Assembly: GCA_965248605.1 (NCBI GenBank)
Contig: CBDFJV010000007.1
Location: 744,001 to 808,000 of the forward strand
Direction: 5' to 3'
Length of the DNA: 64,000 nucleotides
Source of the DNA: CAUZJF01 sp965248605
GTDB lineage: Bacteria > Chloroflexota > Dehalococcoidia > Lucifugimonadales > CAUZJF01
Shown one piece after another: positions 42,025-51,143 of the stretch; the first letter of the stretch is position 1, and every line of letters begins with the position of its first letter. Made by a program: the position numbers and the translations under genes. The notes beneath the pieces were generated by a model, which was not told the DNA's origin, did not search any database, and was given only the letters and a program-made list of their open reading frames with translations.

Positions 42025-43728
42025 CCCGAATCCACCGAAGGACGTCCTTGGGGACAGCCCTTGAAGAAGCCAGCGGGTGCTCCTCTGAATCTGGGATAAT
42101 GGTTTTGGAACAGAAACCCGCCCGGAAACAAGGAGCACCCAATAGATGCTGCCACAGAACAAACCCGACCGTATCCGCATCGTCTTTGACGACCATCGCC
42201 TGGTGGCCAATGCCGGCCTGCTCCTGCCGGCCACCCTAGCCCGGCACCTGGGCCTGCGGGAACTCGTCGACCATCACCTTGACCTCGGCGGAGCGCCGGG
42301 ACGGGCGAACACTGGGGACAAGATGCTGACGCTGGTCGCTTCCGCGCTGGCAGGCGGCGACTGCATCGACGACGCCGATGCGCTGCGCGCTGGTGGGACG
42401 GTCGGTGTTCTAGGCTGCGTGGTCAAGGCGCCATCCACCCTGGGGACCTTCCTGCGCAGCTTCCGGTGGGGGCATGTCCGTCAACTCGACCGCGTGAGCC
42501 GCCAGTTGTTGGCCCGGGCCTGGGCCGCTGGGGCCGGACCCGGCGACTCGCCCCTGACCATCGACCTGGACTCGACCATCTGCGAGACCTATGGACTGGC
42601 CAAGGAGGGAGCGCGCCACCACGGCTATACCGGCGCCCGCGGCTATCACCCGCTGCTGGCCATTGCCGCCGGCACCGGCGAGGTGCTGATGTCCCGGCTG
42701 CGCGAGGGCCGGGCCAACACCGCCCGTGGCGCCGCCCACTTCCTGCGTGAGACGGTGGGGCGGGTGCGCTACGGCGGGGCCAGGGGACAACTCACGGTGC
42801 GGGCCGACAGCGGCTTCTACGCCCACACTGTCGTTGCCGCCTGCCGGGAAATGGATGTCCGCTTCTCTATCACCATCCGCCAGCGCGCCAGCCTGCGGGA
42901 CCTGATCGAGGCGATACCAGAGGAGGACTGGACTCCCATTCCCTACTGGACGGACGGCGCCGCCGATGTCGCCGAGACGACTTACACCCCGTTCCAGACC
43001 AAGCCGGACGCCGCGCCGGTGCGGCTCATTGTCCGGCGGGTGAAGCCGACGCCCGGTTCCCAGCTCGCCCTCTTCGCCAGATACAGCTATCACGCCTTCA
43101 TCACCGACCGCGATGGGGAGACGCTGGAACTGGAGGCCGATCATCGCCGCCACGCCGAGGTCGAGAACGCCATACGCGACCTCAAGTACGGCGTCGGGCT
43201 GAACCACATGCCGTCGGCGCGCTTCGCCGCCAACGGCGCCTGGCTGGCGGTCCAGGTGATGGCGCATAACCTGGCCCGCTGGACGGCGCGGATTGGTCTG
43301 GGCGAGCGGACCGTGATCACCAAGACCCTCAGGCGGCGGGTCTTCGCTCTGGTGGGACGGATCACCCGCTCGGCGCGCCGCCTCACTTTGCATCTCCCCC
43401 GGCGCTGGCCTTGGGAAACCCAGTTCAGTCGCGCCTTGGCCCGGCTGCAAGCCATTCCGTTCCCGGCCTGACAGCCAGCCTGCAACTGACCCAACGTCCC
43501 CGCAATCGCGCGCCACCCCGGTCGCGAGAGTCCCCTGCTGCGTATCCTCTCGCCTTCCCGCGCATCGCAACTCCCGCATAGGGCCTTAGGGGCCCTGTGC
43601 GGCGACTGAAGACCGGCCGCCGGCCTCCCATCTACCCCAAGACCCCAGGCCATCCCCCCTGTAGCTCCCTCACCCACCCCCTTCCGCTGCCCTCACGCCG
43701 TCCATCGGTGTCCTTCGGTGGATTCGGG
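42025..43728 (+). mobile_element. IS1380-family insertion sequence, copy A (1704 bp)
   Basis: Terminal inverted repeats CCCGAATCCACCGAAGGAC lie at 42025 and (inverted) ending at 43728. A 5-bp target duplication GTTAG flanks it (42020-42024 and 43729-43733), so this copy jumped in intact. The other full copy, 58526-60229, has the same length. Confidence 0.95.
42146..43471 (+). CDS. IS1380-family transposase, copy A
   Basis: This 441-residue DDE transposase has catalytic acids in TIDLDSTICETYG, VRADSGFY and HAEVENAIRDLKYG, and the family's GYTGARGYHPLLA segment. AGGAG lies upstream of ATG 42146. It appears full-length. Copy B differs by very few residues (for example PEEDW here, PQEDW there). 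Confidence 0.95.
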   Translation: MLPQNKPDRIRIVFDDHRLVANAGLLLPATLARHLGLRELVDHHLDLGGAPGRANTGDKMLTLVASALAGGDCIDDADALRAGGTVGVLGCVVKAPSTLGTFLRSFRWGHVRQLDRVSRQLLARAWAAGAGPGDSPLTIDLDSTICETYGLAKEGARHHGYTGARGYHPLLAIAAGTGEVLMSRLREGRANTARGAAHFLRETVGRVRYGGARGQLTVRADSGFYAHTVVAACREMDVRFSITIRQRASLRDLIEAIPEEDWTPIPYWTDGAADVAETTYTPFQTKPDAAPVRLIVRRVKPTPGSQLALFARYSYHAFITDRDGETLELEADHRRHAEVENAIRDLKYGVGLNHMPSARFAANGAWLAVQVMAHNLARWTARIGLGERTVITKTLRRRVFALVGRITRSARRLTLHLPRRWPWETQFSRALARLQAIPFPA

Positions 43729-43735
43729 GTTAGGG

Positions 43736-44290
43736 TCAGGCGAGAAGCTCGGCGGGGGTGGTGGCCGATCCGAGCTCGTAGCCGGGACTCACTGGTGTTT
43801 TGAGACCGGCCAAAGCCATAGCCCGTTCGGTGATGAGCGAGTCGGTCGTCTGGCGGAGCTGCCGCGCCGCAAGGGCCGATAAGGAGCGCATTACCTTGTA
43901 GCCGACCTCGGGGTACATGTCCAGAGCTTTTCTCAACATGCCGGCGTCGACACGCACGAGCCGGCTCGACTCCCAGCCGACGGCAGAGAGCGTGTATTTG
44001 TAGGGCCAGACCAAGGCAGACCAGCCGGCGACCTCAGGCGGTCGGCAGACCGCGACAGTCGTCCGCCGCGATCGTCTGCCGTGAGGAGCGCGTAGTGGCC
44101 GCTGGAGAGCAATCTGCCCTTCGACAACCAGGTAGAGGTATGATGCCTCGGTGCCCTCCCTGAATACGAGGCCGTCTTCGATAACGGCGAAGCGTGAGCA
44201 GAGCGGAGTAAGGGTGGAGAGCTCATCGTCCGTCAACGCGGCAAAGAGCTCGTTCTTTCGCAGGTCGTCCAATTCGCTGAGCATACGCAT
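43736..44290 (-). CDS. Cyclic-nucleotide-binding-domain protein without DNA-binding domain
   Basis: This protein of about 184 residues is a single cNMP-binding (Crp/Fnr-like sensor) domain: LFAALTDDELSTLTPLCSRF, FREGTEASYLYLVVEGQIAL, then a hydrophobic barrel region and a C-terminal helix (VMRSLSALAARQLRQTTDSL). The winged helix that Crp proteins carry is missing, so it likely works through protein contacts. I use ATG 44290, preceded by AGGTG, over GTG 44311. The C-terminal residues lie next to the IS1380 end, so a lost DNA-binding domain cannot be excluded. Confidence 0.75.
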   Translation of the reverse strand: MRMLSELDDLRKNELFAALTDDELSTLTPLCSRFAVIEDGLVFREGTEASYLYLVVEGQIALQRPLRAPHGRRSRRTTVAVCRPPEVAGWSALVWPYKYTLSAVGWESSRLVRVDAGMLRKALDMYPEVGYKVMRSLSALAARQLRQTTDSLITERAMALAGLKTPVSPGYELGSATTPAELLA

Positions 44291-44896
44291 ATCACCTGGC
44301 GCGCGTCTCACGGTGAACGATATGTGCCGATGGCGATTATGTCAACTTTGTTCGACTTTTCACAACCGGAATCGTAACCAGACATCCGTTTCGTGCCTGT
44401 TTTTTCATGAAACCCAATGTTTGTGAAACGCATCACGATCAAATTGGTGTCGTTGATGCGGTACGGATTCATCCACGGGGCTGTAGGAGGTAGCCTCGAT
44501 TGTATGACTTGATTCGTAGCGGTCAGAAACGAATACGTACAATTCAGTCGTATTAGAGCATACGATATTAGTAAAATGGTCCAATTTCGGTAATTCGAGT
44601 CGAAATCCCTTGACAACCGCCCGGTGGCTCTGGTAACTTATGAGTGTCCCAAGGAATTGAGCCGAACGCGCGAGGCTGGGGGGCGGAGGCCGGGAAACCG
44701 GCGGAAGCCGCTGGGCTGGAGGCAGATAGGCAAGGTTCCTTGGGGCGTTTCTTTGTGTCGAGGTCCGCCGGCAACGAAGGAGCCCCCTTCCCAACCTTCC
44801 CCCGGACGGGGAAGGGGTAAGACTCCACCCCGCCCACTTCTCCTCGGTTTGGTGTCGTGTACCCTGCCGGCTCGCGTAGCCTCTCTGGCCGAACAG
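44291..44896. other. AT-rich intergenic region
   Basis: Bases 44330-44640 are visibly richer in A/T than the rest of the window and hold several short imperfect palindromes built on CGTAT/ATACG. From 44640 to 44830 the sequence is GC-rich again with a G/C hairpin (CCCCTTCCC... GGGGAAGGGG). No coding frame is convincing. The AT-rich part may contain promoters for the cNMP-binding gene, or may be a recent insertion. Confidence 0.5.
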
Positions 44897-45625
44897 CTAC
44901 CCGTCGGGTTCCGGCTTGAGGACGCCTATGAACGGCAGGTTACGGTACTTCTCCTGGAAATCGAGCCCGTAGCCCACCAGGAACTCGTCGGGCGCCTCGA
45001 AACCGACGTACCGCACCGGCACGTCCACGAGTCGTCGGGCCCGCTTGTCCAGTAGGGTACAGACCTCCACCGTGGCCGGGCCTTTCGAATCCAGGTGGCC
45101 TCGAAGCAGGTTCAACGTCATTCCCGTGTCGACGATATCTTCGATCAGGATCACATCCTGTCCCGTCAGGTCGATGTCCAGGTCCTTCGTGATTCTTACG
45201 CTCCGTCCTTCGCCGCCGTAGTGGGAAATCGCCATGAAGTCCAGGCCGACGGGTAGCGAAATCGCGCGCATCAGGTCGGCCATGAAGCAGACCATCCCAC
45301 GCTGAACGCCGACGAGAATCGGCTGCCGGCCTTCGTAGTCCGCGGATATTTCGCGACCTATCGCTCCGACCCGTTGCTCGATTTGTTTCGTTGTGAGAAG
45401 CACCCTGGAGATGCCGCGGACCTCGGCCTGGGCCAGCGGGCCAAACCCGTACTTTGCCAGCAACCGGTGAAAGTCTCGTCTGTAAAGGAGCTTTATGTTG
45501 ATTTCGGGGTATAGCTCTCTTAGGTGGCGGATCTTATGGTTCTTCTCGGTGACAAGGCTCTGCTTCATCGTCGTAAGCTCGACATACAAGTCCAGCTCCG
45601 GCAGGTAGAAGTCGGGTGTGAGCAT
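44897..45625 (-). CDS. hpt: Hypoxanthine phosphoribosyltransferase with N-terminal extension
   Basis: The C-terminal ~175 residues are a purine phosphoribosyltransferase with the PRPP motif VILIEDIVDTGMTLNLL, the flexible loop near AISHYGG and the base-binding end LVGYGLDFQEKYRNLPFIGV. The enzyme salvages hypoxanthine/guanine with PRPP. Before it lie ~70 residues (LTPDFYLPELDLYVELTTMK then NHKIRHLRELYPEINIKLLY) resembling a small endonuclease-like fold. The same frame continues upstream of ATG 45625 with sensible protein sequence (FAHPSEKEFAQILDFYGLQW, EPRSFPLERDGDRITE) but without an ATG, GTG or TTG, so the true start is unclear. Confidence 0.85.
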   Translation of the reverse strand: MLTPDFYLPELDLYVELTTMKQSLVTEKNHKIRHLRELYPEINIKLLYRRDFHRLLAKYGFGPLAQAEVRGISRVLLTTKQIEQRVGAIGREISADYEGRQPILVGVQRGMVCFMADLMRAISLPVGLDFMAISHYGGEGRSVRITKDLDIDLTGQDVILIEDIVDTGMTLNLLRGHLDSKGPATVEVCTLLDKRARRLVDVPVRYVGFEAPDEFLVGYGLDFQEKYRNLPFIGVLKPEPDG

Positions 45626-45828
45626 CTCGGTGATGCGGTCTCCGTCCCGTTCGAGTGGAAAGGAGCGGGGCTCGTAAGCCCACTGGAGGCCGTAGAAGTC
45701 GAGGATTTGAGCGAATTCCTTTTCGCTCGGATGGGCAAAGTTCTCCGGCCGAGACGCAGGGTGGCCGAGATCGCCTGCGGCGCCGTCTTGGGCTAGTGTC
45801 AGTGGACTGTCTCCACGATGGCTTCCGC

Positions 45829-47649
45829 TCAGCCGCCTCCGAGGGCCTTGTCCAGGTTGAAGGCCGCGCTGATCAGCGAAAGGTGGGTAAAGGCCTGGGG
45901 GAAGTTCCCCAGGGCTTCACCGGAAGCGCCGATCTCCTCGGCATACAAACCCAGGTGATTGGAGTATCCCAGCATGCGCTCGAATATGAACCTGGCTTCG
46001 TCGAGACGGCCGGCGCGAGTCAAGGCCTCTACCAGCCAAAACGTGCACATCGAGAAGCTGCCTTCCGGCTGCCCGCCGAGCCCATCGTCCGCCGCGGCTC
46101 CGACGTCGTACCGGTAAACGAGGCTATCGCTGGTCAGATCGGTGTAGACGGCGTCGATGGTCGAGAGCATGCGCGGGTCCGTTGGCGACATGAAGAAGAC
46201 CAGCGGCATCAGAAGGTTGGCGGCATCCAACACGTCTGAGTCGAGGGACTGGACGAAAGCCTTGCGGTCCTGGCTCCATCCACGCTCCATGATTGTCTCG
46301 TAGATAGCATCGCGCTCCCGGAGCCAAACGGCTCGGTCGGCCGGAAAGGAGCGTTTGTCGGCCAGTCTTAACGCGCGGTCGAGCGCGACCCAGCACATGA
46401 GCTTCGAAAAGACGAAGTGCTGGTGGCCGCCTCGAACCTCCCAGATGCCTTCGTCGGGCTGTTGCCAGTTGGCGGCCACCCAGTTGACCAGCCTCCGCAG
46501 GTGGCTCCAGAGGTCGTAAGAGATGGGAGAGCCGTATTTGTTGTAGAGGTAGACGGCGTCCATCAGCTCGCCGTAGATGTCGAGCTGCAGCTGGTGATGG
46601 GCCGCGTTGCCGACTCGGACAGGCTTTGATTTCCGGTATCCCTCCAGGTGGTCGAGTGTCTCCTCTTCGACCACCTGGCTTCCGTCGAGGGAGTACATTA
46701 TGTCGGGCGTGTCTTCCTCTCCCAGCTCACCTGCTCGAGCCTCGATCCAGTGCATGAACTGTCCCGCTTCCTCGGTGAGACCGACCCTCATGAAGGCGTA
46801 AAGCGTAAACGCGCCGTCTCTCAGCCAGGTGTAGCGATAGTCCCAATTCCGAGCGCCGCCGATCACTTCCGGAAGACTACACGTTGGAGCAGCGACTAAT
46901 GCCCCCGTCGGCGCGAAGGTCAGGAGCTTGAGGGTCAGCACGGAGCGGTCCACCATCTCGCGCCATCGTCCCTTGTACGTGCACTTGGCCAGCCATCGTC
47001 TCCAGAACCCGAGGGTAAGGTCGAAGACACGCTCGGCCTGCTCTTGGTCCAACCGCAGCGCCTCAGTCGCATCCTGGTCCATCAGACCCAGAACGACGCA
47101 CATTGACTCTCCGGCCGAAATGTCGAACTCGGAGATGACCCTGCCCTTGTAGAGCTGGATCTCGCATTCCTCAGGCACCGAGAGGCCTAGACGATGCGAA
47201 GATTCGGACTCGAAGACGACGCCTGTGTCGGTCCGCACGATGCCATGCTGCTCCCGCGCGTAATCGAAGCCCGGCAGACACTCGAGCCGCATCTTTCGGG
47301 TCCCACGGATGCCGGTCAGCCGGCGCACGATCCTGGAGGTGTGGCGACCGTCGCTGTCTAGCAGTCCACTAACCGGCATGAAGTCCTCCAGCAGCACTAC
47401 CCCGTCTGGGCTGGAGAAGTAAGTCATCAGTACGTTGGTGTCCGGATGGTAAAGCTGTCGGGTTATGTCGGGTCCGACGCCGGAAATCTTGAAATGACCG
47501 CCCTTGTTCTCGTCGAGGATCGATGCGAAAATGCTGGGGGAGTCGAAGTGGGGAAGACAGCACCAGTCGATGGAGCCGTCGTTGCCGACGAGTGCAACCG
47601 TATGGAGGTCGCCGATTATGCCGTATTCGCTGATCGGTTTATAGGCCAT
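45829..47649 (-). CDS. Glycoside hydrolase family 15 protein (glucoamylase or trehalase)
   Basis: This 606-residue protein has the GH15 N-terminal beta domain (SEYGIIGDLHTVALVGNDGS then IDWCCLPHFDSPS) and the (alpha/alpha)6 barrel with NWDYRYTWLRDGAFTLYA, HHQLQLDIYGELMDAVY and EGIWEVRGG. Enzymes of this arrangement cut alpha-glucosides: trehalose in many actinobacterial relatives, otherwise maltodextrins. No signal peptide, so it is cytoplasmic. The end lies just past an HPRT-type gene on the same strand. Confidence 0.9.
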   Translation of the reverse strand: MAYKPISEYGIIGDLHTVALVGNDGSIDWCCLPHFDSPSIFASILDENKGGHFKISGVGPDITRQLYHPDTNVLMTYFSSPDGVVLLEDFMPVSGLLDSDGRHTSRIVRRLTGIRGTRKMRLECLPGFDYAREQHGIVRTDTGVVFESESSHRLGLSVPEECEIQLYKGRVISEFDISAGESMCVVLGLMDQDATEALRLDQEQAERVFDLTLGFWRRWLAKCTYKGRWREMVDRSVLTLKLLTFAPTGALVAAPTCSLPEVIGGARNWDYRYTWLRDGAFTLYAFMRVGLTEEAGQFMHWIEARAGELGEEDTPDIMYSLDGSQVVEEETLDHLEGYRKSKPVRVGNAAHHQLQLDIYGELMDAVYLYNKYGSPISYDLWSHLRRLVNWVAANWQQPDEGIWEVRGGHQHFVFSKLMCWVALDRALRLADKRSFPADRAVWLRERDAIYETIMERGWSQDRKAFVQSLDSDVLDAANLLMPLVFFMSPTDPRMLSTIDAVYTDLTSDSLVYRYDVGAAADDGLGGQPEGSFSMCTFWLVEALTRAGRLDEARFIFERMLGYSNHLGLYAEEIGASGEALGNFPQAFTHLSLISAAFNLDKALGGG

Positions 47650-47827
47650 ATACCGTCCCTACTGGCTCAGGCATAGGAGCCTACGGGCTATCCAAGTCAG
47701 TGCAGCATCTGGACTGAGACTAACACAAGGCGTGACAGGCGACCAGCTAATGCCGTAGATATCCTCAAGCCCTTTCTCCTGTCCCCAAGGGGCACCGCAG
47801 AGTTGACGAAAAACCGGCCAAGCCAGC

Positions 47828-47882
47828 CCGTCATTCCGGCGCAAAGCCTGCCCCGGCGAAAGCCGTGGGCCGGAATCCAGAA
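47828..47882. repeat. Imperfect palindromic intergenic repeat
   Basis: GTCATTCCGGCGCAAAGCC and its partner GTGGGCCGGAATCCAG form the arms of a palindrome of the 'GTCATTCCGGC...GCCGGAATCC' type that is scattered between genes in many bacteria. No gene is seen in the rest of 47650-48050 apart from the HU terminator. Confidence 0.6.
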
Positions 47883-47985
47883 GACCCGAATTAAGTCAAC
47901 GCCGAAGCGCAAAGGCGCGGGGAGCTTTTCTCGTGGAACATGTGGCGTTAGTGGGGAGAAAGTATAAAGTTCCCAGAAAGCATAC

Positions 47986-48022
47986 AAAACCCCGGCCCGC
48001 CAGGTCTGGCGGAGCCGGGGCC
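47986..48022 (-). terminator. Terminator of the HU gene
   Basis: CCCCGGC-CCGCCA pairs with TGGCGG-A-GCCGGGG (47990-48020, loop GGTC). On the minus strand the stem is followed by TTTTGT. It lies 28 bases past the HU stop codon. Confidence 0.85.
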
Positions 48023-48050
48023 TTTCAGTCTTTAGTCAGCCGCTGTGCGG

Positions 48051-48338
48051 CTAGCCCTTTACGGCGTTGCTAAGGTCCTGCCCAGCTCTGAACCTGACCA
48101 GCTTGTGGCCGGGAACGGTTGTGAGCTGACCGCCACGAATCGACCGAACCCTTCGTTCTTTTACGTCGGTCACCCAAAAGGCGCCGAACCCGGTGAGGAC
48201 CACTCGGTCCCCACTCGACAAGGCGTCCTGGACGACGCCCAGCACAGCATTCAATGCGGCCTCTCCCTCGGCCCTGGAGCCCCCAAGGCGTGTAGCAACT
48301 CGAGCGGTTATGTCCCCTCTTCTGAGCGAAGTAGCCAT
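48051..48338 (-). CDS. HU-family DNA-binding protein
   Basis: This 95-residue protein shows the HU/IHF layout: an N-terminal helical pair (TARVATRLGGSRAEGEAALN), VVLTGFGAFWVTDVKERRVR at the base of the DNA-embracing arms, and the closing LVRFRAGQDLSNAV. The arm proline is replaced by a serine/glycine segment (RSIRGGQLTTVPGHK). It bends and compacts DNA. It lies alone with its own terminator. Confidence 0.93.
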   Translation of the reverse strand: MATSLRRGDITARVATRLGGSRAEGEAALNAVLGVVQDALSSGDRVVLTGFGAFWVTDVKERRVRSIRGGQLTTVPGHKLVRFRAGQDLSNAVKG

Positions 48339-48482
48339 CGACGATGTGCCCCCTTTGATGGTTTGGTACCCCGATTTAGCCGGCTGAGTTCCAGCTTGCT
48401 ATCGGCTCCGCCGCATGGTATTGACTGTCCCAGCCGGTGTCAAGGCCTGGGCGAGCCCTGGCCGATCGTCGAGTGCCGCGCG

Positions 48483-49160
48483 CTATTCGACCTTTATCGA
48501 TCCGTTCACCGTGCTCACTTGGAGATGGGCTTCGCCTCGGTCGTCGTCCGTGGCTCGCTCACCGATCGAGCGGCCCCCATTTACCGTGGACGCCTCGACG
48601 TCTACCCTAGTGCGTCCCTGCACGACGACGTGGACGCCTCCGTTCACCGTCGAAAGCTTGTTTCTGCTGCCGGGGACCATCTCGCCTTCGAACTCGATAC
48701 CACCGTTGACAATCGAAGCCTCGAAACGCCCCTTGACGTCCTTCAGAGCGAGCCCTCCGTTGACGACCGACGCAATCAACTCGCCCTCGACGCCATGAGC
48801 CATGACTTGCCCGTTTACCGTGCTTAGCTTGGAGGCACCAACGACATCTCGAAGCTCCAGGTCGCCAACGACGGTCCCTAGGTCGACTTCCGTCCGTTTT
48901 GGCACCTTCACAGCTATGTCCACCCGGCCTTCTTTCCCCAAGGCCAATGCGGGTAGGCCGGACTTCTTCCGAGCCTTCACGTAGACCGTCCTGCCCTTCC
49001 GCCGGACCCGATAGTCGGTCCTGTCGGCGTGGTCCAGGGTAGACCGGATATCGATAGTAGCGTCTTCAGCCGGCACAACGTCCACGTCACCCACCTCGTT
49101 GCTCACGACCAGTTTGGCCCCGCTTTCTACGTGGAAAGTGTCCTCGATGACCTCAACCAT
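48483..49160 (-). CDS. DUF4097-like beta-strand repeat protein
   Basis: This 225-residue protein is built from short beta repeats with the motif S(T/V)VNG recurring five or six times (KLSTVNGQVMA, ASVVNGGLAL, ASIVNGGIEFEG, KLSTVNGGVHVV, QVSTVNGSIKVE). That is the pattern of DUF4097/'adhesin-like' right-handed beta-helix proteins. No signal peptide is present. Function is unknown; relatives are linked to envelope stress operons. Confidence 0.75.
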   Translation of the reverse strand: MVEVIEDTFHVESGAKLVVSNEVGDVDVVPAEDATIDIRSTLDHADRTDYRVRRKGRTVYVKARKKSGLPALALGKEGRVDIAVKVPKRTEVDLGTVVGDLELRDVVGASKLSTVNGQVMAHGVEGELIASVVNGGLALKDVKGRFEASIVNGGIEFEGEMVPGSRNKLSTVNGGVHVVVQGRTRVDVEASTVNGGRSIGERATDDDRGEAHLQVSTVNGSIKVE

Positions 49161-49208
49161 CTTGACGCCTCCTGATTGCAGCCGGGATCCGGCCCTCGAT
49201 TGTAGCGG

Positions 49209-50959
49209 CTAGAACGGCCGGTATCGGTTGGCGATGGGCATCCGCCGGTCGCGGCCGAAATTGCGCGGGGTGATCTTGATGCCCAGCGGGGCTTGCCTGC
49301 GCTTGTACTCGCTTCGGTCTACCATGGTGATGGTCCGCTTTACGATTTCCTCGTCGAAACCCTTCTCCACTATCTCGTCGAACGACAGGTCGTCCTCGAC
49401 GTACGCCTTCAGGATCGGGTCCAGCACCTCGTAGGGCGGTAGGCTGTCCTCGTCGAGCTGGTCGGGCCGCAGCTCTGCAGTTGGGGCCTTCTCAATTACA
49501 CTCGTTGGGATTACCGGCCCACCCGCCATCGAGTTGCGGTACTGCGCGAGTTCGTAGACCTTGGTCTTGGGCACGTCCATTATCACGCCATAGCCGCCGG
49601 CCATGTCCCCGTAGATCGTCGCATAACCCACGGCCATCTCGCTCTTGTTTCCCGTGGTCAAGACGAGCTTGCCGAGCTTGTTAGATAGGGCCATCATGAG
49701 CACGCCTCGTATACGCGACTGCAGGTTCTCCTCGGTCACGTCGGGCGCCAGGCCGTTGAAGATAGGCGCGAGGGTGTCCAGATGCGCCTCGAACGCGTCC
49801 TCGATGGCAAGCGTCTCCAGCTCTATACCCAGGTTTTCGGCGAGCTCTCGCGCATCGATCATGCTGGTCTCGGTCGAGTAGCGGGAGGGCATCCAGACCC
49901 CGGTTACGTTTTCGCTTCCGAGAGCGTCGACAGCGACGGTCGCCACGAGGCTTGAATCAATGCCGCCGGACAGGGCGACCAGGACTCTCTCGAACCCAGT
50001 CTTGCGCACGTAGTCGCGGGTGCCTGTGCGGAGCGCTGCGTATAACTCAGCGACACCGTCGTAAGTAACCGGCTGCACCCCGAGGACACGAGGCCGAGAC
50101 CTGGCGGAGTAGTCCGAAACCTGCACGGTGCTGGGCCGACCAACGGCCTCGAGTACCGCCAACTCGCCTGCTGGACCGGCTGAGCCGCGCCGAGACCGGG
50201 ACAGAGCCTCGACATCCAGGTCGACCACCAAGAGGTCCTCCTCGAACCGGCCCGCCTCGGCCACCTTGGCTCCGACCGGGTCCAGCACCATACTGCCGCC
50301 GTCGAAGACCAGCTCGTCTTGTCCGCCTACCAGGTTCAAGTAGGCCACAAAGACGTCGTGATCAGAGGCACGGTCGGCCAGTATCTGTTCGCGTTCCGCC
50401 CGCCTGCCGGCGTAGAAGGGCGACCCGCTGATGTTCACGATTACTTCGGCTCCGGAGGCGCGCTGCACGTTCGTAGGACCGACCGGCTCCCAGATGTCCT
50501 CACACACGTTGACCCCGACTACGGTCCCATTGACGACGTAGACCGGACATCGATTGCCGGGCTTGAAGTAGCGGACTTCGTCGAAGACGCCGTAGTTGGG
50601 CAGGTGGACCTTGTGGTATACATCCACCAGCTCGCCTCCGTAGACGACGGCTGCCGCGTTGCGAACCCCCTCGTCGTTGTCAGCAAAGCCGACGACGACC
50701 GCGATTCCCTCGGACGCCCGGGCCACCTCGCGCATCGTGGCGATGTTCTCCTCGACGAACTGGGCCTTGAACAAGAGGTCTTCAGGAGGGTATCCGGGTA
50801 TCGCGAGCTCGGGAAACGCGACCAGGTCGGCCTCGGACGAGCGGGCCTTGCCGATGTAGTCGATGATCTCCGGCCAAGGCAAAGACCCGTGGACGCGTTC
50901 CCTTCGAGGTCACCGACGGTCGTGTTGATCTGGGCCAGCGCCAGTCTGAAGGTGCGCAT
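49209..50959 (-). pseudogene. nadE: Glutamine-dependent NAD+ synthetase, frameshifted near the start
   Basis: Two frames make one protein. Codons 1-21 from ATG 50959 (MRTFRLALAQINTTVGDLEG) are in one frame, and IIDYIGKARSSEADLVAFPE onward is in another; the shift lies between 50880 and 50900. The amidase half keeps its nitrilase triad (Glu in AFPELAIPGY, Lys in HKVHLPNYG, Cys in VNVCEDIW). The synthetase half has the PP-loop ALSGGIDSSLVATV. The rest is full-length. A TTG at 50882 could start a product lacking ~25 residues. NAD synthesis is essential, so a sequencing error or a true recent mutation are both possible. Confidence 0.8.
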
Positions 50960-50965
50960 CGGTGT

Positions 50966-51064
50966 GTATGGTTACAGGGTACAGGGTACAGGGTATGGAG
51001 TACAGGGTACAGGTATGGGGTACAGGGTACAGGTATGGGGTACAGGGTTAGGGGTTAGGGGTTA
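50966..51064. repeat. Tandem GGGTACA / GGGGTTA repeats
   Basis: About 100 bases of repeated units (ACAGGGTACAGGGTA, ACAGGTATGGGGT) end in three copies of GGGGTTA, a sequence able to form a G-quadruplex on the plus strand. It lies between nadE and the cupredoxin gene, upstream of both. Confidence 0.85.
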
Positions 51065-51143
51065 GGGGCAAAAGCACGCCCGCGTCCGTAACGGTATTCG
51101 TAACGGCTCCGGGACGGCTCTCGGTTAAGCTGACTACGACACA

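Noticed and set aside
42410..43579. A 389-codon frame antisense to the IS1380 transposase (and its twin at 58675-59748)
   Set aside because: Typical GC-rich antisense shadow; the sense frame carries the catalytic motifs.
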